From Tissierella creatinini (lineage in GTDB: Bacteria; Bacillota; Clostridia; Tissierellales; Tissierellaceae), in the NCBI GenBank assembly GCA_005046945.1, contig SUSS01000014.1, forward strand, positions 1 to 58,481: a stretch of 58,481 nt of DNA, in the 5' to 3' direction. Below, piece by piece: positions 1 to 7,940 of the stretch (the stretch's first letter is position 1; every line of letters begins with the position of its first letter). The translations under genes were made by a program, and so were the position numbers. The notes under the pieces are model-generated. The model saw nothing but the letters and a program-made list of their open reading frames with translations, did no database searches and was not told the DNA's origin.

Positions 1-92
1 ACCTATGGCCAATGATTTATTCAAAGTATCTCACACTATTTAGTTATCTAGGTTCTTTTGTTCTACTTTTAAGGTCACCCTCATCAGAGGAA
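1..92 (-). other. Transcribed leader running off the left edge (probable rRNA operon leader)
   Basis: Read on the minus strand, this stretch follows two strong tandem promoters and contains no ORF with a ribosome binding site. It carries a segment like the leader/spacer sequences of Bacillota rRNA operons (AAGAACCTAGATAACTAAAT, then CTTTGAATAA). The rRNA gene itself would lie left of base 1 and is not seen. This is an inference from promoter arrangement and leader resemblance. Confidence 0.4.
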
Positions 93-99
93 CTTTATT

Positions 100-223
100 A
101 GTTTAACAAATCTTCTTTTCTTTGTCAACTACTTTTTTAAATTAATTTTTTAATTTTAAAAGCTTTAATTTAAATGTTGCTGTTGACTTAAACTATATTA
201 CCACCTTTTTTATCCTTTGTCAA
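100..223 (-). promoter_or_regulatory. Two tandem sigma-A promoters facing left
   Basis: On the minus strand the distal promoter has TTGACA at 218-223, a 17-base spacer and TAATAT at 195-200. The proximal one has TTGACA at 123-128, a 17-base spacer and TAAACT at 100-105. Both -35 boxes are perfect consensus and both spacers are optimal, which is rare outside rRNA or tRNA operons. They point away from every gene in the window. Confidence 0.75.
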
Positions 224-332
224 CGACAATTTTTCTTATTTTTTGATTTATTATAACATTTATTTTTTAATTTTATGTGTTTTCTAATTATATATTTGTT
301 ATAATTGTAACGAGACAAAGAAACCTATTTTC

Positions 333-414
333 TATAACGAGGTGAAAATATCCCCACTTCTTAAATGATAAAATCGTTGTAGTGGTGTGAAGCAATTGCT
401 TCTGATACTTAAAT
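333..414 (+). repeat. Leader-associated repeat, copy 1 (upstream of LysR gene)
   Basis: The element begins TATAACGAGGTG (333-344) and ends GAAGCAATTGCTTCTGATAC plus TTAAAT. The core GAAGC-AATT-GCTTC is a perfect palindrome. Related elements occur at 1426, 4481, 7941, 8518 and 34647. Here it lies in the presumed 5' leader of the LysR gene, about 60 bases before the start codon. The first bases TATAAC could be a -10 box. Confidence 0.6.
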
Positions 415-474
415 AGATGAATACATTAATAGCTTATGCTGTTTAAACAAAGAATACTAAGATGGAGGCTACTT

Positions 475-1380
475 ATGGATTTTAGACAATTAGAAACCTT
501 TGTAAATGTAGCAAAGTTAAAGAGTTTTTCAAAGGCGGCTGAAAAACTATACATAACACAACCAACAGTTACAAACCATGTACAAAATCTTGAAAAAGAA
601 CTTGGAACTTTGCTTATAAATCGTATGGGTAAAAAAATAAGCCTAACTAAAGCCGGCACCCTTCTTTACAAGCATGCTTTAAACATTCTTAATTCCTTCG
701 AAATGACTAAGTTTGAACTGGACATATTTAAGGGACAAATCCAGGGTCATCTAGATATTGCTTCTAGTTCTGTCCCTAGGAAACATCTTTTACCTAGAAT
801 CATGAGTTCATTTTTAAAGGAATATCCTGATGTTACTTTTACTGTGCTAGAACATGATTCAAGACAAGTTATCAATTCTATACTTGAAGGAGAATACGAT
901 TTTGGCATTGTAGGGGCTAATTTTGGCAACAACAATTTAGAATATTTAAAGATAATGAGCGATAGACTGGTTCTTATAACCCCCAAAGATTTTAGAGATG
1001 ACCTCAGTAACTTTGATACTATTAATATGGAAGAAATATTAAAATGCAACTTTATTTTAAGAGAAGAAGGCTCTGGTACAAGAGAAGCATTGCAGAAATG
1101 GTTTAACGAAAGAGGTATAGATAATGAAGATATTAAAATCATAGCTTATATCGAGGATTCTGATTGTATTAAGGAATTAGTAACATTAGGTGCAGGCGTA
1201 AGTATAGTTTCAGAAAAGGTTATAAGCGATGATATTAAGCTTAATAAGGTCAAAGCCTTATATATTAACAATTTTAATATTGAAAGGGAATTCTATTTTG
1301 TCTTCCATAAAAATAGACAACTCACACCTTTAGGTGAGACATTTAAAGATTACGTTTTGGAAAATAGTAAACTTTACTAA
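475..1380 (+). CDS. LysR family transcriptional regulator
   Basis: The 301-residue protein has the LysR layout. An N-terminal winged helix-turn-helix (about residues 1-60, with FSKAAEKLYITQPTVTNHVQ) is followed by a type-2 periplasmic-binding-like effector domain (about 85-295). The start at 475 is chosen because GGAGG lies at 464-468 just upstream; the ATG at 436 has no ribosome binding site. The sequence resembles CysL/YwfK-type regulators, but the effector cannot be told. No divergent target gene is present. A repeat copy occupies its leader, and a terminator hairpin follows the stop codon. Confidence 0.9.
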   Translation: MDFRQLETFVNVAKLKSFSKAAEKLYITQPTVTNHVQNLEKELGTLLINRMGKKISLTKAGTLLYKHALNILNSFEMTKFELDIFKGQIQGHLDIASSSVPRKHLLPRIMSSFLKEYPDVTFTVLEHDSRQVINSILEGEYDFGIVGANFGNNNLEYLKIMSDRLVLITPKDFRDDLSNFDTINMEEILKCNFILREEGSGTREALQKWFNERGIDNEDIKIIAYIEDSDCIKELVTLGAGVSIVSEKVISDDIKLNKVKALYINNFNIEREFYFVFHKNRQLTPLGETFKDYVLENSKLY

Positions 1381-1387
1381 GTATAAA

Positions 1388-1425
1388 AATATAGCCTATA
1401 TTACAAATAAGAGGCTATATTTTTT
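1388..1425 (+). terminator. Intrinsic terminator after LysR gene
   Basis: The stem AATATAGCC (1388-1396) pairs with GGCTATATT (1413-1421) and is followed by a T run. It lies immediately after the LysR stop codon. Confidence 0.8.
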
Positions 1426-1470
1426 CTATATATCAGAGGTAATTGATACGAAATTACCTCTAATATATAG
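1426..1470. repeat. Leader-type repeat, copy 2, between convergent genes
   Basis: A long hairpin: AGAGGTAATT (1435-1444), a 7-base loop, AATTACCTCT (1452-1461), extended by CTATATA/TATATAG arms. Read on the minus strand it ends ACCTCTGATATATAG, closely matching the 3' end of the repeat at 8518-8570. It sits between the convergent LysR and response-regulator genes and may also serve as a terminator for the latter. This is the only copy not in a 5' leader. Confidence 0.5.
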
Positions 1471-1471
1471 A

Positions 1472-2125
1472 TTACTTTACTATATTATTATAAGCAAATA
1501 ATGCTGCTTGAACCCTATCATTTACCTCAAGTTTCTTGAAAATCTGGGTAACATGATTTTTAACAGTTTTTTCACTTATAAATAGTTTTTCTCCAATCAT
1601 CTTGTTATTCAGCCCTCTGGCTAAAAGAAGAAGCACTTCATATTCTCTTTTTGATAATATACTAATCTTTTCATAAGTAACAAGCTTTTCACTATCCTTC
1701 GAGTCCTTATGATTAAGTAAATTGGAAACCTTTAGATCCAAGTAGCTACGTCCTTTATATACATCTATTATTGCCTTTATTAGGCTTGATGGCTCAGCAC
1801 TCTTCGATAAATATCCTTTAGCCCCAAGTTTAGTAGCCGATATAATGCTTTCCTTATTTGGCTGTCCAGTTAATATGATAATCTTACTAGATATGCCCAT
1901 TTCTTTCATCTTTCTAAGTGCTTCGAGGCCATTTAAATCAGGCATATTAATATCCATTATAACAATGTCAGGCTTAAGCAAATGGGTTTTTTCTATGGCT
2001 TCCATCCCTGTTCTAGCTTCATCTATTACCTTTAAGGATTTCTCCGATTCTATTATCAATTTTATTCCAGTACGCACCAATAAATGATCATCAACTAATA
2101 GCACTTTTATAACTTTTAAAGGCAT
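1472..2125 (-). CDS. Orphan NarL/FixJ-type response regulator
   Basis: The 217-residue protein has a receiver domain (residues 5-125) with acidic pair D12-D13, phospho-acceptor D58 in VIMDINMP, and the conserved Lys in GYLSKS. A LuxR-type helix-turn-helix follows (about 150-210, LSKREYEVLLLLARGLNNK). The start at 2125 is preceded by GGGGTGAGATA; the upstream in-frame ATG at 2164 lacks a good site. No histidine kinase gene is adjacent, so its partner is encoded elsewhere or it is not controlled by phosphorylation. Residue key positions match the family. Confidence 0.9.
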   Translation of the reverse strand: MPLKVIKVLLVDDHLLVRTGIKLIIESEKSLKVIDEARTGMEAIEKTHLLKPDIVIMDINMPDLNGLEALRKMKEMGISSKIIILTGQPNKESIISATKLGAKGYLSKSAEPSSLIKAIIDVYKGRSYLDLKVSNLLNHKDSKDSEKLVTYEKISILSKREYEVLLLLARGLNNKMIGEKLFISEKTVKNHVTQIFKKLEVNDRVQAALFAYNNIVK

Positions 2126-2184
2126 TATCTCACCCCTATATAAGCCTCTCCTTGAAATTAACACCTATGTTATCGTCATCGGAC

Positions 2185-2220
2185 AAAGAACTTTTAGCTA
2201 TGAAAGGCTAAAAGTTCCTT
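2185..2220 (-). terminator. Hairpin terminator after the LacI-type gene
   Basis: AAAGAACTTTTAGC (2185-2198) pairs with GCTAAAAGTTCCTT (2207-2220). The stem is near perfect and sits four bases after the LacI-type stop codon. The following T run on the minus strand is short, so efficiency is uncertain. Confidence 0.55.
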
Positions 2221-2223
2221 AGA

Positions 2224-3237
2224 TTAATTTTTCATTTGTACTGCACTTTCTCTTATAATCAATTGTACAGGTAGTTTTATAGTTTGTTCATCAATTGATT
2301 CACCTTTTAGTTCTTTTAATATCCTTCTAATAGCAACTGCACCTAAGTCATAATAAGGCTCTTTTATAGTAGTAAGTTTAGGTCTATAAATCGATGAAAT
2401 GCCAATATCTCCATATCCTACAACAGATAATTCATCAGGAACTTTAATATTATTATCATACAAGTAATTTATTAATCCTATGGCTAGTTCATCCTGACAA
2501 CAATATATTGCTGTTATATTGTTATTCTTAATTATATTTATAATTTCACTGCCAGCATTATAGGCATCTTCTATTTTATAGCCGTTAACATTATAAATAA
2601 TTGGTGTTAAACCTGCATTATTAACAGTTTCTTTATATCCCTTTACCTTATATTTTTCAATTGTTCTTTCGATATTATTACCATTGGATATATAGAGTAT
2701 ATTCTTATGTCCTAATTCTAGAAGATGTTTTACCATTATAATACTAGCTAATTCGTTGTCTAGAGTTACTGTAGGCGTCTGTAATATATCATAGAACCTA
2801 TTTAGATACACGAATGGAATCTTATACTTTTTTACACTCTCTGTAATCTTCTTTGTTTCAATTTCAGATACTATTATCATGCCTTCAACTTGTTTTTGCA
2901 TTAATAGCTGCATGAATCTAAGTTCCGATTCCTCATTTCCATAACTTGAACATAACAAGATATCGTATTTGTACATACGTCCAATCTCTTCAATACCTCT
3001 AACAATCTGAGCTACATATGAGTTTCCGATATCATCTACTATTACGCCTATCAGGTTAGACTTTTTCGTAACCAAACTCCTAGCAATTTCATTTGGTTTA
3101 TACCCTAAATCCTCTATAGCCTTTAATACCCTTCTTCTTGCTTCCGGACTAACTGGCTTTGATTCATTTATTACTCTAGATACGGTTGAAATAGACACTT
3201 CGGCTAACTTTGCTACGTCTTTTATGGTTGCTGCCAT
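2224..3237 (-). CDS. LacI/GalR family transcriptional repressor (CcpA-like)
   Basis: The 337-residue protein has the LacI helix-turn-helix at its N-terminus (MAATIKDVAKLAEVSISTVS), the hinge helix and a periplasmic-binding-protein-type effector domain. The start at 3237 is chosen because AGGAGTGATTGC precedes this ATG; the ORF extends 31 codons upstream but without homology. The N-terminus resembles CcpA, but no HPr-contact signature can be judged by eye, and no sugar operon is adjacent. The effector is unknown. It is transcribed alone, with a hairpin terminator directly downstream. Confidence 0.88.
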   Translation of the reverse strand: MAATIKDVAKLAEVSISTVSRVINESKPVSPEARRRVLKAIEDLGYKPNEIARSLVTKKSNLIGVIVDDIGNSYVAQIVRGIEEIGRMYKYDILLCSSYGNEESELRFMQLLMQKQVEGMIIVSEIETKKITESVKKYKIPFVYLNRFYDILQTPTVTLDNELASIIMVKHLLELGHKNILYISNGNNIERTIEKYKVKGYKETVNNAGLTPIIYNVNGYKIEDAYNAGSEIINIIKNNNITAIYCCQDELAIGLINYLYDNNIKVPDELSVVGYGDIGISSIYRPKLTTIKEPYYDLGAVAIRRILKELKGESIDEQTIKLPVQLIIRESAVQMKN

Positions 3238-3495
3238 GCAATCACTCCTCACTATATTATTCATGCAAATATATTGGATAAAACATTGTGGTGAAACCAG
3301 TACGGACAACCATATAAGTGAATCCCCCATATTGTCCTCTAGCCTTAGATTGTCCTAATCAATAAAGTGCTTTCCTTCTTTTGACTGAAGCTTAGAATAC
3401 ATTCTTCATTATTGAACTGATTCTTTATATTATTGTTTATACTATATCTGTTATTGATTTATTTCATAATTTACTTCTGAGGTTTTTTATTAGAT

Positions 3496-4401
3496 TTAAA
3501 TTTCATTAGTACCTCCTGGGATAAATATTTTTAATCCCTTAGGAATTACTTGAAAATTAGCTGGAAGAACTCCTCCATACTCTCCATCTATATCGATTGA
3601 TACCTTGCTTTCAGATTCTATAGATATAGATTTGGTTTTGAAATATATAACATTAGGATGATTTATATGGTCCCCACTCAGTACATTTAGAAATATATTG
3701 GCAATGTCTGAAACAGCTGATTTTTTGATCACCACTACATCTAGTAACCCATCCATAATATCAGCCTCTGGTGCTAATTTTGTAAATCCACCTATGGAGG
3801 AACTATTTGATACAAGAAATAGTAGAATCTCTTCTTCACTAGAGTACTCTTCACTCTTTATTCTGACTTTGATTGGAGCCAGATTTTGTAAAGTAAGTTC
3901 CTTAATCCCTTCAAAATAATATGCCATTCTTCCTAGAAGTGCTTTCATCTCTGTGGATACTTGATAAGCAACATTCGTAAGAAGTCCTCCAGCTGCAACA
4001 TTTGCAAAAAAATTATCATTCACCCTTCCAACATCGACCTCTATTATATGCTCTTCTATAATCATGTCATAGAAGTAATTAACATTCTTTGGTATACTTA
4101 AATAATTAGCAAAATCATTAACCGTACCACTTGCCATAATAGCAAGCGGTAGTTTCTTATGGCTCAACATAATACCTTTTACTACTTCATTAACCGTTCC
4201 ATCTCCACCGCAGACTATAATGAAATCAAAGTCCCCATTACATGTGTTCTTAGCCTCCATCATGGCATCATATTTTTGTTTAGTAAAATATTTTCCTACG
4301 ATGTATCCATTATCTAATAAAAGTTTACATAGCTGATCAATCTTTTTTTCCATTATCTGTCTACCTGATGATGGATTTATTATAAACTTGACTTTTTTCA
4401 T
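3496..4401 (-). CDS. Diacylglycerol kinase/YegS-type lipid kinase
   Basis: The 301-residue protein has the DAGK catalytic domain: NPSSG near the N-terminus, the nucleotide-binding CGGDGTVNEV (about residues 58-67) and GTVNDFANYL (about 95-105). The C-terminal YegS/DgkB-like beta domain follows. The family phosphorylates diacylglycerol to phosphatidic acid at the membrane in Bacillota, closing the lipoteichoic-acid lipid cycle. The exact substrate here is inferred. The start at 4401 follows AGAGG; the ATG at 4416 would overlap that site. A promoter and a copy of the leader repeat lie just upstream. Confidence 0.88.
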   Translation of the reverse strand: MKKVKFIINPSSGRQIMEKKIDQLCKLLLDNGYIVGKYFTKQKYDAMMEAKNTCNGDFDFIIVCGGDGTVNEVVKGIMLSHKKLPLAIMASGTVNDFANYLSIPKNVNYFYDMIIEEHIIEVDVGRVNDNFFANVAAGGLLTNVAYQVSTEMKALLGRMAYYFEGIKELTLQNLAPIKVRIKSEEYSSEEEILLFLVSNSSSIGGFTKLAPEADIMDGLLDVVVIKKSAVSDIANIFLNVLSGDHINHPNVIYFKTKSISIESESKVSIDIDGEYGGVLPANFQVIPKGLKIFIPGGTNEI

Positions 4402-4445
4402 CTCATTACCTCTCAATTTAAAACTTTTAAATTCTATATATCTCT

Positions 4446-4473
4446 AGTATACCAGTATCCTCCTAATAATCAA
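4446..4473 (-). promoter_or_regulatory. Promoter of the lipid kinase gene
   Basis: On the minus strand TTGATT (4468-4473) and TATACT (4446-4451) are separated by 16 bases. The predicted transcript starts about 40 bases before the ATG at 4401, downstream of the repeat copy at 4481-4522. Confidence 0.5.
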
Positions 4474-4480
4474 TATTTTT

Positions 4481-4522
4481 TAAGTATCAGAGCAATTGTC
4501 TCATAGCACTAAACGATTATAC
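4481..4522 (-). repeat. Leader-associated repeat, copy 3 (upstream of lipid kinase)
   Basis: On the minus strand it reads TATAATCG, then GCTATGAGACAATTGC, then TCTGATACTTAA. The order of sub-motifs is the same as in the copies at 333 and 34647, and it is oriented the same way relative to the downstream gene. It lacks the GAGGTG box immediately after TATAAT. Confidence 0.5.
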
Positions 4523-4536
4523 CTCCTCTATAATCT

Positions 4537-4565
4537 AAAAAGAACCCATAAACCGGGTTCTTTTT
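4537..4565 (-). terminator. Intrinsic terminator of the 5761-4573 small-gene operon
   Basis: AAAAAGAACCC (4537-4547) pairs with GGGTTCTTTTT (4555-4565), giving a perfect 11-bp stem with flanking A and T runs. It lies just after the stop codon at 4573. Confidence 0.85.
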
Positions 4566-4572
4566 AATAATT

Positions 4573-5046
4573 TTAGAGTTTCTTTATTGACTTCCTGATA
4601 AATTCAAATACCTGTTTAATTATTTCCAGATACTCGTTAATATTCTTGGCATTAAACATAAATGCATCTGCAGTTTCATTTATGCTATCTGAAATATGAA
4701 ATACGGTGTCTCCTACCTTATGTGTAGCATCATCGACTATAGTGACAATCCCATCTGCTTTGCTAGATATAGAATTTATATTATGAAGTAACCCACTTAA
4801 TTCAGGCTCTATCTTCTTAAGGGCTATATTTGTCTCTTTAGTAATAGCATTGACATTCTCAGAAATTTCAGGTAGTTGTTTAATAGTAGTATCTATTTCT
4901 TTTTGGTTAGATTCTACCATTTCCCTAGCAGTCTTCAATATTTTGTTCACGTTATTAAGTATCAAAATCAAATAGGTCAATGCTCCTATTCCCAACAGGA
5001 ACAGAATCAATTTAAACAAATCCTGTACAGTAAGGGTAGCACCCAT
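4573..5046 (-). CDS. DUF948-like membrane-anchored coiled-coil protein
   Basis: The 157-residue protein starts with one membrane segment (about residues 9-30), followed by a long alpha-helical, heptad-rich stretch without cysteines or catalytic motifs. The layout fits DUF948/general-stress proteins that often lie next to YtxH genes, as here. GGAGG precedes the ATG by a normal distance. It is the last gene of a three-gene operon (24 bases after the YtxH-like gene) ending at the terminator at 4537-4565. A role in the envelope or stress response is an inference from family and neighbours. Confidence 0.75.
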   Translation of the reverse strand: MGATLTVQDLFKLILFLLGIGALTYLILILNNVNKILKTAREMVESNQKEIDTTIKQLPEISENVNAITKETNIALKKIEPELSGLLHNINSISSKADGIVTIVDDATHKVGDTVFHISDSINETADAFMFNAKNINEYLEIIKQVFEFIRKSIKKL

Positions 5047-5070
5047 GACTATTCCTCCTTTTAGATTTGT

Positions 5071-5499
5071 TTATTTTTCCAATTCATCCTTAATATCTTT
5101 AGCAGTTTCCTCAAGAACTTCTCCTAGGGTAGCAAAACCTTCCTCTGTTACTTGAGCTACATCTTCAAATTCCTCTGACACTTCTTCAATTTTACATTTT
5201 TTCTTAGACTTCATTTCTTCAAGGTTATGCTTAACTTCACTTTTCACCTTCTCTGTTAATTCTTTAGACGCTTCTAGACCCTCTGCTGCTGTTTGTTTAA
5301 CATTTACAACAACTTCTTTGGACTTGTTGGCGATTTCACCTCTAGTTTCCTTACCGGATTTTGGAGCAAACAACAATCCTGCTGCAGCCCCTATAGCTGT
5401 TCCTATAGCTGTTCCTACTGCAACATTTTTAGCTGTCTCCATCTTTTTTTGCTTTTCAATTTGTTTTCTTTTCTCTTCGATAATCTTATTTAACTTCAT
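5071..5499 (-). CDS. YtxH-domain protein
   Basis: The 142-residue protein has a charged N-terminal helix and a glycine/alanine-rich hydrophobic segment (about residues 24-46, containing VGTAIGTAIGAAAGLLFAPK). The YtxH signature SGKETR follows, then a long Lys/Glu-rich coiled coil. AGGGGAGATATCC precedes the start. YtxH proteins are usually small, stress-induced and membrane-associated; their biochemical role is not known. It lies between the DUF948-like gene and a small two-helix protein gene in the same orientation. Confidence 0.8.
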   Translation of the reverse strand: MKLNKIIEEKRKQIEKQKKMETAKNVAVGTAIGTAIGAAAGLLFAPKSGKETRGEIANKSKEVVVNVKQTAAEGLEASKELTEKVKSEVKHNLEEMKSKKKCKIEEVSEEFEDVAQVTEEGFATLGEVLEETAKDIKDELEK

Positions 5500-5566
5500 G
5501 GATATCTCCCCTTTCTATCCTATAGATACACTTTTTTTACCCCAAAACCCTTTAAATAATCACAAA

Positions 5567-5761
5567 TTATCTATCGGAATACTTATTATTTAATATTTTC
5601 TTTAGATTAGCAGCTTGAATACCACATTCTTCTGCGTAATCTTTAAATAAGTCGACTATTTCAGTGTCCTCTACCTTCTTAGAGAATACCTCATAATCCC
5701 TTACCATCTCCTGTGAATCCAATATTTTCTTTGTCAATATATCCTTAGTAGATAATTCCAT
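5567..5761 (-). CDS. Small two-helix protein, ferritin-like half-bundle
   Basis: The 64-residue protein is predicted to be two amphipathic helices: MELSTKDILTKKILDSQEMV, then EDTEIVDLFKDYAEECGIQA. The second resembles a helix of ferritin-like or coat-F domains (xxLFxxYAEExGxxA), but it is only half a bundle, and the metal ligands of ferritins are not complete. GGAGG precedes the ATG at 5761; the ORF opens further upstream without a ribosome binding site. It is the first gene of the small operon with the YtxH-like and DUF948-like genes. Function unknown. Confidence 0.65.
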   Translation of the reverse strand: MELSTKDILTKKILDSQEMVRDYEVFSKKVEDTEIVDLFKDYAEECGIQAANLKKILNNKYSDR

Positions 5762-5828
5762 GATAATCCTCCATTCTAATATTCTAATCAATCATCGTTC
5801 TTAATTATTTTAACTTACATTCCTATTT

Positions 5829-5858
5829 TTTATACATGCTGTAAACAATTTCATTCAA
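5829..5858 (-). promoter_or_regulatory. Promoter of the small-protein operon
   Basis: On the minus strand TTGAAT (5853-5858) and TATAAA (5829-5834) are separated by 18 bases, about 65 bases before the first start codon. Confidence 0.45.
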
Positions 5859-5872
5859 GGTTGTTCAAAAAA

Positions 5873-6081
5873 ATTAAAAGCCCATAGTTTTCTATGGGCT
5901 TTTATATTCCCGCAATGCCGTTATCCCAATTAATTCACACCCGCCTAATGTAAGGTGGGATTCTTGTTACCAATTTTTAACGTCCTCTTAAAGAGGCTTG
6001 TTATCCACTGATAAACTTAGACACCCGTGTCTAATTTGTCGGTTGAATTATATGAGTTCACGCACATCGCAGAAACTTTAT
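5873..6081 (-). ncRNA. ssrS: Probable 6S RNA
   Basis: There is no ORF here, but the minus strand is highly structured. The ends pair as the 6S closing stem: TTCTGCGATG near 6063-6073 with CATTGCGGGAA near 5907-5918. The paired flanks GATGTGCGTG and ACGGCATTGC match the conserved ends of 6S RNA. Internal hairpins include TAGACAC/GTGTCTA, CCTCT/AGAGG and a CCCACCT/AGGCGGG stem. The length is about 175 bases plus terminator. 6S RNA binds housekeeping RNA polymerase by mimicking an open promoter. It has its own promoter at 6088-6116 and terminator at 5877-5904. The identification is by eye, without a covariance search. Confidence 0.7.
5877..5904 (-). terminator. Terminator of the probable 6S RNA
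   Basis: AAAAGCCCATAG (5877-5888) pairs with CTATGGGCTTTT (5893-5904) around a four-base loop, with a T run on the minus strand. Confidence 0.85.
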
Positions 6082-6087
6082 AAGTTA

Positions 6088-6116
6088 ATTATACATCATT
6101 ATAAAGAATTCTTCAA
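6088..6116 (-). promoter_or_regulatory. Promoter of the probable 6S RNA
   Basis: On the minus strand TTGAAG (6111-6116), a 17-base spacer and TATAAT (6088-6093). Transcription would begin near 6081, right at the paired 5' end of the RNA. It lies between the FtsH-like stop codon and the RNA. Confidence 0.75.
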
Positions 6117-6134
6117 CTAAAGTTTCATAATATT

Positions 6135-7940
6135 TCAATTAATTGTATGACCTTCTGGACTAATTTCTAAAATTCTATTAACTTCTTCCTCATCAATTGT
6201 TTCCTTAATAATAAGCTCTCTAGTCATTTTCTCTAGATATTCTCTTGAATCCTCCAGTAATTTTTTGGTCTCCTTATATAAATCAGAAAGGATAGATGAA
6301 GATCTTTCAATAAGGTTATTTTCGCCTGTTAATCCCATGGCTGAAAGCACCTTAATATTTAACAGACCATATTCATCATCCATACCCAGGTTTCCAACTA
6401 TTGAAATAATAGTTTCCGTGGCCTTTTCCAAATCAGAAGATGCTCCAGTGGTAATATAATCCTTACCATAGATAATCTCCTCAGCAGCTCTACCACCAAG
6501 GGCTACCATAATATTTGAAGCAAGGTCTTTTCTAGTTCTATATATCTTATCTTGTGGTAGGTTGATACTAAAACCACCTACCCCCCTTGTACTTGGAATA
6601 ATGCTTACCCTAGTTACTCTGTTATTCTTATCTATTAATTTTGCAATTAAGGCATGTCCAGCTTCATGATAAGCCGTAATTTCTTTATCCTTCATATCTA
6701 TATGACTTCTCTCTAGTTTTTCATCACCTACAAGAACTTTTAAATAGGACTTCTCAATATGTTCTTTAGTTATGTCCTTACTTTTTTCTTTCACAGCCAT
6801 TATAGCAGCTTCATTTAAAAGGCTTTCTAGTTTTGCCCCACTGAAATATATAGTTTCCTCGGCAAGCTTTCTTAAATCTATTCCACTATTTAAGGGCTTA
6901 TTCTTACTATGAAGCTTTAATATCCTATATCTAGCGTTGATATCAGGTAGTTCTACTTCTAATTGTCTATCAAATCTACCTGGTCTTAATAGCGCATCAT
7001 CTAATACATCTATTCTATTTGTAGCTGCAACAACTATTATTCCTTCATTCTCCTTAAAGCCAGACATTTCTGTAAGAAGAGCATTTAGGGTTCTATCCCC
7101 TTCCTCACTTCCTCCAAAGTCACTTGCCTTACGTTTCTTTCCTATACAATCTATTTCATCTATAAAGATTACTGACTTACCCACACCTCTAGCCTTTTTA
7201 AAAAGTTCTCTGATTCTACCTGCTCCTAAACCTGCATAAACCTGCACAAAATCAGAACCTGAAACCGGATAAAATGGTACATTTGCTTCTCCTGCTAATG
7301 CCTTGGCTAAAAGAGTCTTACCTGTACCAGGAGGTCCATAAAGAAGTAATCCTCTAGGCATTCTTGCACCAAATTTAATATAATCTTCAGGATTTTTTAT
7401 GAAATCAACCATTTCTTTAAGAGAACGTTTAGCTTCCTCATTTCCAGCCACATCCTTGAGCCTTATATCAATTTGCGGCAAATCATCATCCATCTTAGAA
7501 ATAGTAGCCATTTCTTTTTCTGCCTGACCTGAAAAATCTCTTCGCATGGAAATAACCATAAGTACAAGGGATAATAGTATTATAATAGGCATTATGGCTT
7601 CTGTTATCTCTATATCCTTCTCGTTAACTACAACATCCTTAAGCAGCAATTCCTCTTTGAAACCTTCTGTTCTAGGGTTTTCGGTTATAGTTTTTCTGCC
7701 ATTATCAAGAATTACTTCTATCTTTGAATCCTGTCCAATATTGACCTCCATTACAGCTCCTTTATCAAGAAGCTTCAAGAAAAGATTATATGAGATTTCC
7801 TCTGGTTTATCTTTACTAATTAAATATATAAACGTTACCGATATCAAAGCTATAACTAGCATAAGAATAAGTACAAATGCTTTATTACTTTTGATAATTG
7901 TCACCCTTTCTATTTTAGAGGATATTAATTTATACCTCAT
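6135..7940 (-). CDS. ftsH: FtsH-like ATP-dependent zinc metalloprotease
   Basis: The protein is about 600 residues with FtsH architecture. Two membrane segments (about 20-42 and 115-135) flank a short extracytoplasmic FtsH_ext region. The AAA+ domain has Walker A GPPGTGKT (about 200), Walker B IFIDEID and the second region of homology ending in LLRPGRFDR. The M41 peptidase domain has the zinc motif HEAGH (about 423). It degrades membrane and soluble regulatory proteins. The start is uncertain: the ATG at 7940 has no ribosome binding site and lies in the repeat copy, while AGAAAGGGTG lies inside the reading frame near 7905. It may be a second FtsH copy in the genome. Confidence 0.9.
   Translation of the reverse strand: MRYKLISSKIERVTIIKSNKAFVLILMLVIALISVTFIYLISKDKPEEISYNLFLKLLDKGAVMEVNIGQDSKIEVILDNGRKTITENPRTEGFKEELLLKDVVVNEKDIEITEAIMPIIILLSLVLMVISMRRDFSGQAEKEMATISKMDDDLPQIDIRLKDVAGNEEAKRSLKEMVDFIKNPEDYIKFGARMPRGLLLYGPPGTGKTLLAKALAGEANVPFYPVSGSDFVQVYAGLGAGRIRELFKKARGVGKSVIFIDEIDCIGKKRKASDFGGSEEGDRTLNALLTEMSGFKENEGIIVVAATNRIDVLDDALLRPGRFDRQLEVELPDINARYRILKLHSKNKPLNSGIDLRKLAEETIYFSGAKLESLLNEAAIMAVKEKSKDITKEHIEKSYLKVLVGDEKLERSHIDMKDKEITAYHEAGHALIAKLIDKNNRVTRVSIIPSTRGVGGFSINLPQDKIYRTRKDLASNIMVALGGRAAEEIIYGKDYITTGASSDLEKATETIISIVGNLGMDDEYGLLNIKVLSAMGLTGENNLIERSSSILSDLYKETKKLLEDSREYLEKMTRELIIKETIDEEEVNRILEISPEGHTIN

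Noticed and set aside
436-474. Longer N-terminus for the LysR protein
   Set aside because: No site precedes 436, and the extra residues are not part of the LysR helix-turn-helix; GGAGG precedes 475.
5293-5593. Plus-strand ORFs of 66 and 91 residues opposite the YtxH-like gene
   Set aside because: Low-complexity translations of the opposite strand without a ribosome binding site.
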